Shown here one piece after another: positions 43,025 through 52,721 of a stretch of DNA of 64,000 nucleotides (position 1 is the stretch's first letter; every line of letters starts with the position of its first letter). The notes under the pieces were generated by a model. The model saw only the letters and a program-made list of their open reading frames with translations, was not told the origin of the DNA and did no database searches. Made by a program: the position numbers and the translations under genes. This DNA is from Sphingopyxis macrogoltabida (GTDB lineage Bacteria; Pseudomonadota; Alphaproteobacteria; Sphingomonadales; Sphingomonadaceae), in the NCBI GenBank assembly GCA_003241685.1, contig QFPJ01000014.1, positions 1 through 64,000 on the forward strand, in the 5' to 3' direction.

Positions 43025-43669
43025 ATGACCAACCCGCGGGCGCAGGCCCATGAAACGAAGACCGCGCGCATCCAGAGGCTCCGCGATCGGTTGAAGCGCT
43101 TTTTCGGACCGTGGGGCATGTTCGTCCGGGGCTTCATCAAGCATCCGGTGATGGTCGGGTCGATCGTCCCGTCCTCGCCGACGCTGATCCGCCACATGCT
43201 GCGTCCGGTCGACTGGAAACGCACGAAGCTGTTCGTCGAATATGGCCCCGGCGTCGGCACCTTCTGCCGCCCCGTGCTCGAACGGCTGCCCGGCGACGCG
43301 ATGCTGATCGCGATCGACACGAATGAAGATTTCATCGACTATCTGCGCAAGGATATTCGCGACAGCCGGTTCGTCGCGGTCCACGGATCGGCGGCGGATG
43401 TCGAGGAGATCGTCCGCGCCCACGGCTTCGACCATGCAGACTATGTGCTCTCGGGCCTGCCCTTTTCGACGCTGCCCGCCGGCGTCGGTCCCGCGATCGC
43501 GGCCGCAACGCACCGCGTCCTCAGGCCGGGCGGGGCCTTTCTCGTCTATCAGTTCCGCGCCCGCGCGCGCGACTTCCTCGCGGTCCATTTCAACCGGATC
43601 GATAACGCCTTCGAATGGGTCAATGTCCCGCCCTGTTTCCTGTTCTGGGGCTGGAAGGACGAGGCCTAA
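43025..43669 (+). CDS. SAM-dependent methyltransferase (phospholipid N-methyltransferase-like)
   Basis: The 214-residue protein has a basic amphipathic N-terminus (RIQRLRDRLKRFFGPWGMF) and methyltransferase motif I VEYGPGVGTF, with LSGLPFSTLP in the position of the NLPY-type motif. This resembles PmtA/rRNA dimethylase-related enzymes that act at membranes on phosphatidylethanolamine, but the substrate is not proven. ATG 43025 has a weak GAAAG upstream; the frame is open back to 42935. It converges with a phospholipase D gene with a 4-bp overlap, a second lipid link. Confidence 0.83.
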   Translation: MTNPRAQAHETKTARIQRLRDRLKRFFGPWGMFVRGFIKHPVMVGSIVPSSPTLIRHMLRPVDWKRTKLFVEYGPGVGTFCRPVLERLPGDAMLIAIDTNEDFIDYLRKDIRDSRFVAVHGSAADVEEIVRAHGFDHADYVLSGLPFSTLPAGVGPAIAAATHRVLRPGGAFLVYQFRARARDFLAVHFNRIDNAFEWVNVPPCFLFWGWKDEA

Positions 43670-44856
43670 ACGTCAGGATCGGGCTCCCCCAACCCGAAAT
43701 TGAGCCGCCGCGACACCGTATAATCGGCAACGCCGACCACGAACCAGGCGAGCGTCCAGCGCAGCCGGGTCCACCAGGTGCCGCGCGTCTTGTGATCGGA
43801 CGGCGTTACTACCTCGCTGTCGGGACGCATCGCGGCGATGAATTGACGCATCCGTTCCGCGAAGCCGGCGTCGGCGATCCGTAACATCAGTTCGACATTC
43901 ACGAACAGGCTGCGGACGTCGAAATTGGCGGTGCCGATATGCACGACGTCGTCGATGACGATCAGTTTCATGTGCAGCCGGCACGGCTGATATTCCCATA
44001 TGTCGGCGCGCTTGCGCAGCAGATAGCCGTACAGCAGGCGCGATGCCCCGATCGTCGCGGGATTGTCCGACTTGCCCGCCATGACGAAACGCGCGCGGCC
44101 GCGCTGTGCGACGCGGCCCAGCCGTCGCAACATCCCCTGTCCGGGCGAGAAATAGGCCATCGCCATGTCGAGTTGCCGGGCGCCGTCCAGGTCCGACCGG
44201 ACGACCCGCGCCCAGGGCGACAGGCGCTGCGTCGGGCCGCCGACCAGCCACGACACCGGCCCGGCGTCCACGGGCCATTCGCGGATGATCCTGCGCAGGA
44301 TCAACAGCTTGCCGTCGTGATGCACGCTATAGTCATGGATCGTCGCGACCCATTCGGTCATGCGGACGATCGTCGGCCCGCGCACGATAATCGCGAGGTC
44401 GAACCAGCAGCGGGCATCGCCCTTGCTCAGATAGCCGTCGGCGATATTGAACCCGCCGGTCATCGCCACCGCGTCGTCGATCAGGATCAGCTTCTGATGG
44501 TTGCGGATGAGGTAGCTCGACCGCCAGCGCCGCGAAAAAAAGGTCACGCTGCCGCCTGCCGCGCGCAGCGGTGCAAAGAAGCTGTCCGCCGTGTCGGCCG
44601 ATCCGAAGCTGTCGATCACGGCGCGAACGCGCACGCCCCGCCCCGCTGCGGCTGTCAGGGCGTCCAGAACCTGGTGCCCTGCCGCGTCCGCGTCGAAAAT
44701 ATACATGACGACATCGATGCTGCGGATCGCGCCATTCATCAGGGCGAGCAGGCGTTCCAGCCGGCGATCGCCATCGACGATCACCTCCAGCCGGTGCCCC
44801 GCGACATCGGCCTGCAGATCGTCGACGGGCGAGGGCGGGTGCGGGGAGGCGCTCAT
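43666..44856 (-). CDS. Phospholipase D-like/cardiolipin synthase family protein
   Basis: The 396-residue protein has two HKD motifs: NHQKLILIDD (first His near residue 120) and HMKLIVIDD, each followed by a glycine-rich turn (MTGGFN, HIGTANFD). The pair forms one active site for phosphatidyl transfer, as in ClsA/ClsB. It ends with a hydrophobic, possibly membrane-associated segment (WTLAWFVVGVADYTV). ATG 44856 is used with GAGG four bases upstream; an upstream extension to 44958 would overlap the rpoZ promoter. Probable role: cardiolipin or related lipid synthesis. Confidence 0.87.
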   Translation of the reverse strand: MSASPHPPSPVDDLQADVAGHRLEVIVDGDRRLERLLALMNGAIRSIDVVMYIFDADAAGHQVLDALTAAAGRGVRVRAVIDSFGSADTADSFFAPLRAAGGSVTFFSRRWRSSYLIRNHQKLILIDDAVAMTGGFNIADGYLSKGDARCWFDLAIIVRGPTIVRMTEWVATIHDYSVHHDGKLLILRRIIREWPVDAGPVSWLVGGPTQRLSPWARVVRSDLDGARQLDMAMAYFSPGQGMLRRLGRVAQRGRARFVMAGKSDNPATIGASRLLYGYLLRKRADIWEYQPCRLHMKLIVIDDVVHIGTANFDVRSLFVNVELMLRIADAGFAERMRQFIAAMRPDSEVVTPSDHKTRGTWWTRLRWTLAWFVVGVADYTVSRRLNFGLGEPDPDV

Positions 44857-44991
44857 ACAGCCTCTTTGGCCGCGGGGCGGAGCAGTCGCAAGGGTGCTGG
44901 TTCGTTTGACATTCGCCGCCCCGCCTGCTAGCGCGCAGCGCTTGCCGCCATGCCCCAAGGGGCTGGCCTCTCCTCAATCCAAGGAAACAAG

Positions 44992-45336
44992 ATGGCCCGC
45001 GTTACCGTCGAAGATTGTGTCGACAAAGTCTCCAACCGTTTCGACCTGGTGCTGCTTTCCGCGCACCGCGCCCGCGAAATCTCGGGCGGTTCGGAACTGA
45101 CCGTCGATCGCGACCGTGACAAGAATCCGGTAGTCGCGCTGCGCGAGATCGCCGAACAGACGATCCGTCCGCTCGATCTGGAAGATGCGCTGGTCGGCAG
45201 TCTGCAGAAGGTCGTCGTCGATGATGATGATACGCCGGACGAAATCAGCTCGATCGCGCGCTCGGCCGAGGCGCTTCGCCTGACAGCGGCAGCCCCGCCG
45301 CGCAGCCCCGCCGGTGGCGGTGCCGATTTCGAATAA
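44992..45336 (+). CDS. rpoZ: RNA polymerase omega subunit
   Basis: The 114-residue protein begins MARVTVEDCVDKVSNRFDLV and has the conserved NPVVALREIAEQTI block, as in alphaproteobacterial omega. It assists assembly of the beta' subunit and in many bacteria contributes to the ppGpp site. AAGGA precedes ATG 44992. The C-terminal tail beyond residue 80 is alanine/proline-rich and variable. It is monocistronic: a clear intrinsic terminator follows. Confidence 0.96.
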   Translation: MARVTVEDCVDKVSNRFDLVLLSAHRAREISGGSELTVDRDRDKNPVVALREIAEQTIRPLDLEDALVGSLQKVVVDDDDTPDEISSIARSAEALRLTAAAPPRSPAGGGADFE

Positions 45337-45356
45337 GCGATCATATCCGGTTGAAA

Positions 45357-45392
45357 GAAAGGGGCCGCGGGAAACCTCGGCCCCTTTCTTTT
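45357..45392 (+). terminator. Rho-independent terminator of rpoZ
   Basis: GAAAGGGGCCG (45357-45367) pairs perfectly with CGGCCCCTTTC (45378-45388), 10-base loop, followed by TTTT (45389-45392). It starts 20 bp after the rpoZ stop. Confidence 0.92.
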
Positions 45393-45512
45393 GCGGTGGA
45401 TGGACGGCGGCGTCGGGGTGGGAGAGCGGACATTCGTCTCCCCTCCCGCAAGCGGGAGCGGTTGTCAGCCTAAGTCAAACGTCCGCAATCGGTCGTTTCC
45501 AGACTCCCCTGT

Positions 45513-45593
45513 CCGTTCGTGTCGAGCGAAGTCGAGACACCCATCGCCTGACGCCATGCCGAGGGGCATCTCGACTTAGCTCGATGCGAACGG
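45513..45593. repeat. REP-like inverted repeat A
   Basis: CCGTTCGTGTCGAGCGAAGT at 45513-45532 (continuing CGAGACA) recurs inverted near 45567-45593 with a few mismatches (CCGTTCGCATCGAGCTAAGT on the minus strand). The pair lies in the 420-bp gene-free gap 45337-45756. Such GTCGAG-rich palindromes are widespread, noncoding units in sphingomonad genomes. Confidence 0.65.
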
Positions 45594-45636
45594 GGTCAGG
45601 TAGGGCCGCTTCCGACCGTTCGCTGCCGTCCCCACG

Positions 45637-45719
45637 TTTGTCATTCCCGCGAAAGCGGGAACCCAGAGCGTGCGTCGGCTGATCCTGCACTGGGTCCCCG
45701 CTTTCGCGGGGATGACAAA
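45637..45719. repeat. REP-like inverted repeat B
   Basis: TTTGTCATTCCCGCGAAAGC starts at 45637 (continuing GGGAACCCA) and its inverted copy TGGGTCCCCGCTTTCGCGGG ending GATGACAAA runs 45691-45719. Each arm is itself a small hairpin (CCCGCGAAAGCGGG and CCCCGCTTTCGCGGGG), giving a REPIN-like pair of about 83 bp. The rest of the gap 45393-45756 shows no gene. Confidence 0.75.
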
Positions 45720-45756
45720 GGCAGGAGAGGCCGAACCCGCCCAACCGGCGCACCGG

Positions 45757-46359
45757 TCAGATAGCTGTCAGGTCGGCGATCCGGATCGCCTTCGACGTGA
45801 GCATCGGGTCGAGGATGGTTTGAATCCGGAGCGCGCGCGGCGATCCCACCGCGATGTTGAACAGGCTGTTCGCGATGACATCGGCAATCTGGACGCCATC
45901 GCTGCGTCGGCTGTCGGCCAGCGAGGCGCGGCCCCATTGTCCCAGCCCCGCCTGCACCTCGGCGCGCACCTGTGCCAATATGGCGGGATCATAGCGCCCG
46001 TCGTCGATCACGACATCGGTGCACACGCCGCCGGTTTCGGGCAGCCATCGCCCGACGGCGAGGTTGAGCAGCGCGGCATAGAGCGCCAGGTCGCTCGGCA
46101 ATGTCCCGCCTTCCTGCTTCGCCAGCCTGTCGCGCTTCGCGACGGCGACCCAGGCCCGCCCACCCGCTCGGTCGAACAATTCGAGCAGATAGGCGCGCTC
46201 GACCAGGCTGATCCGGCTGCCTTTGAGCTCGCCGCGCAGCCCGGTCACGGACCGGAAGCGATCCTGGATCGCGGCCGCGGCGTCGGCGGTCAGCATCACC
46301 GCCGAAAAGGTCATCGCCCCGGCGTTCAACCCACCCGATTCGTCGCAATAGATCGTCAT
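45757..46359 (-). CDS. DUF3800 domain protein
   Basis: The 200-residue protein begins MTIYCDESGG, the D-E-S/D-G hallmark of DUF3800, and ends with the acidic block LADSRRSDGVQIADVIANS where the family keeps further metal-binding aspartates. The fold is RNase H-like, so a nuclease role is plausible, but family function is not established. DUF3800 genes often sit in mobile or defence contexts; here it lies alone between REP-like repeats and a DUF11-type gene. ATG 46359 is the only sensible start. Confidence 0.78.
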   Translation of the reverse strand: MTIYCDESGGLNAGAMTFSAVMLTADAAAAIQDRFRSVTGLRGELKGSRISLVERAYLLELFDRAGGRAWVAVAKRDRLAKQEGGTLPSDLALYAALLNLAVGRWLPETGGVCTDVVIDDGRYDPAILAQVRAEVQAGLGQWGRASLADSRRSDGVQIADVIANSLFNIAVGSPRALRIQTILDPMLTSKAIRIADLTAI

Positions 46360-46372
46360 GCCCCGTGCGCTG

Positions 46373-46846
46373 TCACTTCACCTTGCCAAAGAAGGCGACC
46401 GACCGGCTCTGACCCGCCGGAACCGCACTGGTCCACAGCCAGCGCACATGGGTGACATCCGCCGGGGTCGCGGCGCGCGGCGACGCGCCTTCGGGCGTTA
46501 CCGTCAGCATCTCGAGCGAAGCAAAGCTTTTGCCGCCATCGACGGATGCCGTGAAATCCGTCTGATCGTCGGTGCCGTCGAACGCCAGCCCTTCGGGAAC
46601 CGGGTTGACGATATTCACATTGGCGGCGGGCGCACGGCCGTTATTGGCGAAGGTCAGCGTGATCCGGACGCGGTCGCCCGGCACCACGCTGTCCGGCGCG
46701 GTATAGATTTTGGGGCCACCCGGGCTCGCCGCGGGCTTCTCCAGTTCGATCTTGCTGGTCAGCGCATTTCCCGCCTGCGCCAGCACGGGCTGTGCCGTCA
46801 TCAGCGACGCCAGAATGGCCGCGCCTTTTATTGCCTTATCCCACAT
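46373..46846 (-). CDS. Exported DUF11-like repeat protein
   Basis: The 157-residue protein has a signal peptide (MWDKAIKGAAILASLMTAQ, cleavage after VLAQ) and a single beta-sandwich of the DUF11/conserved-repeat type: VPGDRVRITLTFANNGRAPA then NVNIVNPVPEGL. Such domains occur on surface or periplasmic proteins as adhesive or structural modules. ATG 46846 follows AAGGA by 8 bp. It is 13 bp upstream of the DUF3800 gene on the same strand. Confidence 0.8.
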   Translation of the reverse strand: MWDKAIKGAAILASLMTAQPVLAQAGNALTSKIELEKPAASPGGPKIYTAPDSVVPGDRVRITLTFANNGRAPAANVNIVNPVPEGLAFDGTDDQTDFTASVDGGKSFASLEMLTVTPEGASPRAATPADVTHVRWLWTSAVPAGQSRSVAFFGKVK

Positions 46847-46891
46847 GACAATCGTCCTTCGGCTTGCTTTGGTCGCAGCCACCTTGGCGCA

Positions 46892-47275
46892 TCAGGCGGG
46901 GCAGGGATAGCGTTTCCGCATCAGTCCGTCGAACGCCACATGGATCGACGTCGATTTGCGGACATGCACCGGATAGGTGCGCAGATGCGCCAGCCATTCT
47001 TCGGGGGTAAGCGTACCGGTCCTGGGCGGGCAGCTGGTCGTCTTGCGCCCGGCGCGGCGGTCGGCGTCGTTGCGCGCCTGATAGCGTTTTCCGGCGGCGA
47101 TGACCTCGCCTTTCAACCGATCGGCTTCGGGCATCGCGAGGGCAAGGGGGCCGAGCCGCATCAGCGAATCCGCGCGCGCCAGAAACGCCGCGACGCTCAT
47201 GTCGCCCGGCGCCATCGCTGTCAGCGACAAACCGAGCAAGAGCGCCAGCGGCACTTTCGCCGCCGGACCATGCAT
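46892..47275 (-). CDS. Hypothetical exported protein
   Basis: The 127-residue protein has a probable signal peptide (MHGPAAKVPLALLLGLSLTA, cleavage near APGD). The rest is mostly helical with two cysteines (TTSCPPRTG and the C-terminal YPCPA) that could form a disulfide. I do not recognise a family. Its position between ftsH and a DUF11-like gene suggests a sphingomonad-specific envelope protein. The start at 47275 lacks a strong ribosome-binding site; a longer frame would overlap ftsH. Confidence 0.62.
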   Translation of the reverse strand: MHGPAAKVPLALLLGLSLTAMAPGDMSVAAFLARADSLMRLGPLALAMPEADRLKGEVIAAGKRYQARNDADRRAGRKTTSCPPRTGTLTPEEWLAHLRTYPVHVRKSTSIHVAFDGLMRKRYPCPA

Positions 47276-47309
47276 CGTCGAGCGGCGATCGGCAGGCACC
47301 GCCGCGGCT

Positions 47310-49253
<1,944 letters not shown>

Positions 49254-49342
49254 CCGAATTTTCCCAATCGTCCATCGGTGCCGCGCAATTCGCGGCCGTA
49301 ACGGTCAAGATAGGACAATCGCGTTAAATGACAATGAGCCAA

Positions 49343-50344
49343 TCAGGCCTTTTTGCCCGTTTTCCGGTGCGGTGCGGCGGAAATGCGCCAGATCGCGCCG
49401 GAACCGTCCGCCGGCGCCGGCATCGGATCGATCATCAGCCCGCCGACCATCGCCCGGCGGCCGTCCTGCATTGCGGCGACCACCCCGTCGAGCGCCGCGC
49501 CGCGCAGCGTCATGCCGGGCTCATTCGCCCGAAGCCGCGTTTCGACGACGCGGCGGAAAATCTCGGCGGGATAGGCCTCGTCGCGAATGACGGAAATATC
49601 CGCGGCGTCGGGCCAGTTCGCGGTGACCGCCGCGACCGCCCAGTTCAGCGCATCGTCGGCGTCGCCCAGCCACTGCGCCGATCGCGCGACCGCCACCGGA
49701 TCGAGCACCGACTGCCCGGCCAGGGCCTGCCGCAGTCTCGCCCGGTCGAAGCGATGGTCCCCGTTCGCGGGATCGTCGACGAAGGGCAGGTCGTTGTCGA
49801 GCGCCAGCGCCGCCAGCTCGCCCCGCCGCCAGCGCAGCAGCGGGCGCAGGACCGCGCCGTTGCGCGCGCGGATCGCGGCCAGACCGCCGACCCCGCTGGC
49901 GCGGTTGAGCCGCATCACCATCGTTTCGAGCTGGTCGTCGGCGTGGTGCGCGGTCAGCACATGGTCGATCGCCGCCGCCGTCCGCCATTCGTCCAGCAGG
50001 CGATAGCGCACCGCCCGCGCCGCCGCCTGCAACGAGCCGCGAATGGGCTGCGCGGGTTGCAGTATGACGTGGGGAATATGCTCGCGCGCGCAAAAGGCCG
50101 CGACCATGCGCGCTTCGTCCGCCGATCCCTGCCGCAAGCCGTGATCGACCGTCGCTGCATGAACCTGTCCGGGCAGCAGCGACGCCGCGAGCCACAACAG
50201 CGCCATGCTGTCGGGACCACCCGACACCGCGACTCCGAAGCGGCGCGCAAGCCAATCGGGTCCCGCCAGCGCCGCAAGGTCGCGGGCGAAACGGTCGACG
50301 GCGTCGCCGTCAGCAGCCAGCTTTTGACTTGGCGGCGGCTGCAT
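49343..50344 (-). CDS. tilS: tRNA(Ile)-lysidine synthase
   Basis: The 333-residue protein carries the PP-loop SGGPDSMAL (near residue 40) and the conserved block TAHHADDQLETMVMRLNRASG. It attaches lysine to C34 of tRNA-Ile(CAU), making it read AUA. It is shorter than E. coli TilS because the C-terminal tRNA-binding domain is mostly missing, which is common in alphaproteobacteria. ATG 50344 overlaps the end of the YbgF-like gene by 35 bp. Confidence 0.94.
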   Translation of the reverse strand: MQPPPSQKLAADGDAVDRFARDLAALAGPDWLARRFGVAVSGGPDSMALLWLAASLLPGQVHAATVDHGLRQGSADEARMVAAFCAREHIPHVILQPAQPIRGSLQAAARAVRYRLLDEWRTAAAIDHVLTAHHADDQLETMVMRLNRASGVGGLAAIRARNGAVLRPLLRWRRGELAALALDNDLPFVDDPANGDHRFDRARLRQALAGQSVLDPVAVARSAQWLGDADDALNWAVAAVTANWPDAADISVIRDEAYPAEIFRRVVETRLRANEPGMTLRGAALDGVVAAMQDGRRAMVGGLMIDPMPAPADGSGAIWRISAAPHRKTGKKA

Positions 50345-51251
50345 CGGTCCTCACGTCCTGCGGCGCCTTGTCGCCATAGACTTCTTCGAGTTCGCGGAAG
50401 GCCTTGCAGGCGTCGGCCTTGCGGCCCAGCTTGTCCAGCGCCATGCCCATGTACATCAGACTGTGCGCCGCCCGTGCGCCGCTCGGCCGATCCTTGTAAT
50501 TATTGTAGAAGGCGACCGCGGCCAGGCTCGGCTTGCCTTCGTCCAGATAGGCGCGGCCGAGCAGATTCTGGGCATAGCTGGCGGTGCCGCTGTTGGGCCA
50601 TTTGCTGACCACCTGTTTTAGTTGAGTCTGCGCTTCGGGATAGAGTTTGGCGTTCCACAGCCGATAGCCATAGTCATAGGCATCCTGCGTTTCATTGCCG
50701 GTCGAGGGGATTTCGACCTTCTTGACCAGCGCCAGCCGCGCCGCATCCCCCGATGCGGGCTTGGCCGCGGGCTTGTCAGCCTCCTTCTTCACCGGGGCCG
50801 CCGACGCGGTGCTGGTGACCGCCGGCGGGCGAACCGTCGGTGCCAGCCCGGCCGGGGTGGCGACCGCCGCGGCGGGATCGGCGAACCGCTTGTCCATCTC
50901 CGCCTTATAGGCCTCGAACTTCTTTTCCAGTTCGCGCAGATGATAGGCATTCTGCTCGGTCTGTCCGGTCAGCGTTTGCAGCTGCGATTCCAGCGCGTCG
51001 ACGCGCGCGGTCAGGTCGATCACCGGCGCGCTCGACCGGACGCGTTCGCCGGGGGTGTTGTCGGGGGCGATTTCGCCTTCGAAGAAAGTCGGACTGCCGC
51101 CGGGAAAGACCGACCGCTGCACCGCCCGCATTTCCTTTTCCAGCCGCTCGACGCGTTTGTCGAGCCCGGCCTGTTGGGCCTGCGCGGCGGGGACGCCCGC
51201 CGCCAGAGCGACCATTGCGGTGCCCCACAAGGTGATTGAAGCTTTCGTCAT
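50310..51251 (-). CDS. YbgF/CpoB-like periplasmic TPR protein
   Basis: The 313-residue protein has a signal peptide (MTKASITLWGTAMVALAAG, cleavage after AQAQ), a coiled-coil region (residues 30-140, with RVERLEKEMRAVQ and LTARVDALESQLQTL), an Ala/Pro/Lys-rich linker, and C-terminal TPR units starting AYDYGYRLWNAKLYPEAQ. This is the build of CpoB/YbgF, which coordinates outer-membrane constriction with peptidoglycan synthesis. The tol-pal genes are not next to it. It overlaps tilS by 35 bp, and the RodZ-like gene lies upstream. Confidence 0.87.
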   Translation of the reverse strand: MTKASITLWGTAMVALAAGVPAAQAQQAGLDKRVERLEKEMRAVQRSVFPGGSPTFFEGEIAPDNTPGERVRSSAPVIDLTARVDALESQLQTLTGQTEQNAYHLRELEKKFEAYKAEMDKRFADPAAAVATPAGLAPTVRPPAVTSTASAAPVKKEADKPAAKPASGDAARLALVKKVEIPSTGNETQDAYDYGYRLWNAKLYPEAQTQLKQVVSKWPNSGTASYAQNLLGRAYLDEGKPSLAAVAFYNNYKDRPSGARAAHSLMYMGMALDKLGRKADACKAFRELEEVYGDKAPQDVRTDAAAAKSKAGC

Positions 51252-51389
51252 TTGCCGATCGGCCCCCACGCTATTAACCATTGGCGCCGTCATAACGCCG
51301 CAATCGGCGGGGACGCAAACCAAAATCGGCGCATCGCCGGTTCCGGCGGTCGGAATGTTGTGCGTTTCGGCAGCGCGGGGCGCTGCCCC

Positions 51390-52241
51390 CTATCTCTGCG
51401 TCTTGGCTGGCACGGGAGCCGTTGCCGCCGCGCCTTCCGCCCGCGCGATCAGATCGGCGGGCTTCAGCGATATGCCCTTCACCAGCGTGTCGGCTGGCCC
51501 GATGGCGCCGACATCGCGGCCCCCGACGGTGACTTTCAACGCCTGGGGGATGCTGGTGCGCAGGGTGAATTGCTGAATATAGGCGGGCGGCACCTGATAG
51601 ACTTCGCCGGCATCCAGCGTCCGCCAGTTTTCGGTCTTGCCGGTGTCATCGTCGAAACCGATCCACACTTCCGACAGGCCCGTCAGCACCACCGGCGCAT
51701 CGGCGGCCGGAACCGCCGCGCCGTTTTTCGCGGTGCCGGTCGCGGCCGGAGCGTCGGCGGCCGGGGCTTCGGATTCATCGGCGGCGCGGTTCTGGGCGGC
51801 GATCAGCGTTTCGTCGGGTTCGACCGACAGAAAGCGCCACACGCCATAGGCCGACACGAGCAGCAGGGCGACGATGACCAGCGTCCAGGTCAGCCGCGCG
51901 GTCGGCAGCCGCGCGGGATCGGTCGGTTCATAGGCTTCATAGATCGGCCGCGCGCCATATTGGTCTTCTTCCAGCTCGCGGCGGATCGCGGCGCCGATGT
52001 CGGCTTCGGGCAGATCGACCGCGCGGGCATAGGCCCGCGCGAATCCGGTGACATAGGTCCGCCCCGGCAGGTCGGCGAATTCGGATTTTTCGATGGCCTG
52101 CAAATGACGCTGCGTGATGCGCGTGCGCGTCGCCACATCGGCCAGCGAAAGCCCAGCGGCCTCGCGCGCCAGACGGAGTTTGTCACCGGTGCGCGTGATC
52201 GCGAGTTCGCCCTGTTCGGGGGCGACGTCCTCATCTGCCAT
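51390..52241 (-). CDS. RodZ-like protein (HTH, membrane anchor, DUF4115)
   Basis: The 283-residue protein has a cytoplasmic XRE-type helix-turn-helix (LRLAREAAGLSLADVATRT then QRHLQAIEKSEFADLPGRTY), one membrane segment (LTWTLVIVALLLVSAYGVW, about residue 125), a low-complexity linker, and a periplasmic DUF4115-type domain (LSEVWIGFDDDTGK). This order is that of RodZ, which links MreB to the cell wall machinery. ATG 52241 is chosen over an upstream start at 52295. It is followed by the YbgF-like gene and tilS on the same strand. Confidence 0.87.
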   Translation of the reverse strand: MADEDVAPEQGELAITRTGDKLRLAREAAGLSLADVATRTRITQRHLQAIEKSEFADLPGRTYVTGFARAYARAVDLPEADIGAAIRRELEEDQYGARPIYEAYEPTDPARLPTARLTWTLVIVALLLVSAYGVWRFLSVEPDETLIAAQNRAADESEAPAADAPAATGTAKNGAAVPAADAPVVLTGLSEVWIGFDDDTGKTENWRTLDAGEVYQVPPAYIQQFTLRTSIPQALKVTVGGRDVGAIGPADTLVKGISLKPADLIARAEGAAATAPVPAKTQR

Positions 52242-52721
52242 TGCTGTCTCCGTGCCAGCCGCCTGCAACCCGTGACGACCGTGTGCGCCTGTCATCGCAT
52301 TGACGGAACGCGAAAGTCAAATGAAGTTCGGTAAACGCCCGGTTGATAAGATACGGAATTGCGTCCGGCGGATCGGCACCCATCCGGCAGGCGTCGTCGC
52401 GGGAAAGAAATGGCGATTTGGGGTGGGGAGCGGACTGTTCTCCACCCACGATCGTCATTCCGGACGTGATCCGGAATCCACCGCATCGCCGACGTCATGG
52501 ACCCCGGATCGAGTCCGGGATGACGGTGCCATACTTGTCGCCGTTCGGTCGCCTACAGACGATCCTTCCTGCGGCGAAGCCGTGGGGAGGGGCCACGACA
52601 GCAGCACCATCGCCCCTCCGTCAGCGCTTCGCGCTGCCACCACCCCATCGCTGCGCGACAGGGAGGATCAGCGTCCAGCTTGGCTCTTTTGCCGACATCT
52701 GTCGGCGACGGTCACGACCGA
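52242..52721. other. 480-bp intergenic region with repeats
   Basis: No gene is supportable. It contains the REP-like pair at 52453-52525 and, at 52606-52660, a GC-rich partly palindromic stretch (CCTCCGTCAGCGCTTCGCGC) also typical of repeated noncoding units. A small hairpin GCCGAC-ATCT-GTCGGC at 52691-52706 lies just after hslU on the minus strand. Confidence 0.6.
52453..52525. repeat. REP-like inverted repeat C
   Basis: CGTCATTCCGGACGTGATCC starts at 52453 (continuing GGAATCCA to 52480) and faces an inverted copy (TGGACCCCGGATCGAGTCCG from 52498, ending GGATGACG at 52525). Each arm forms its own hairpin. It has the same GTCATTCC start as repeat B and may belong to the same family. Confidence 0.72.
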
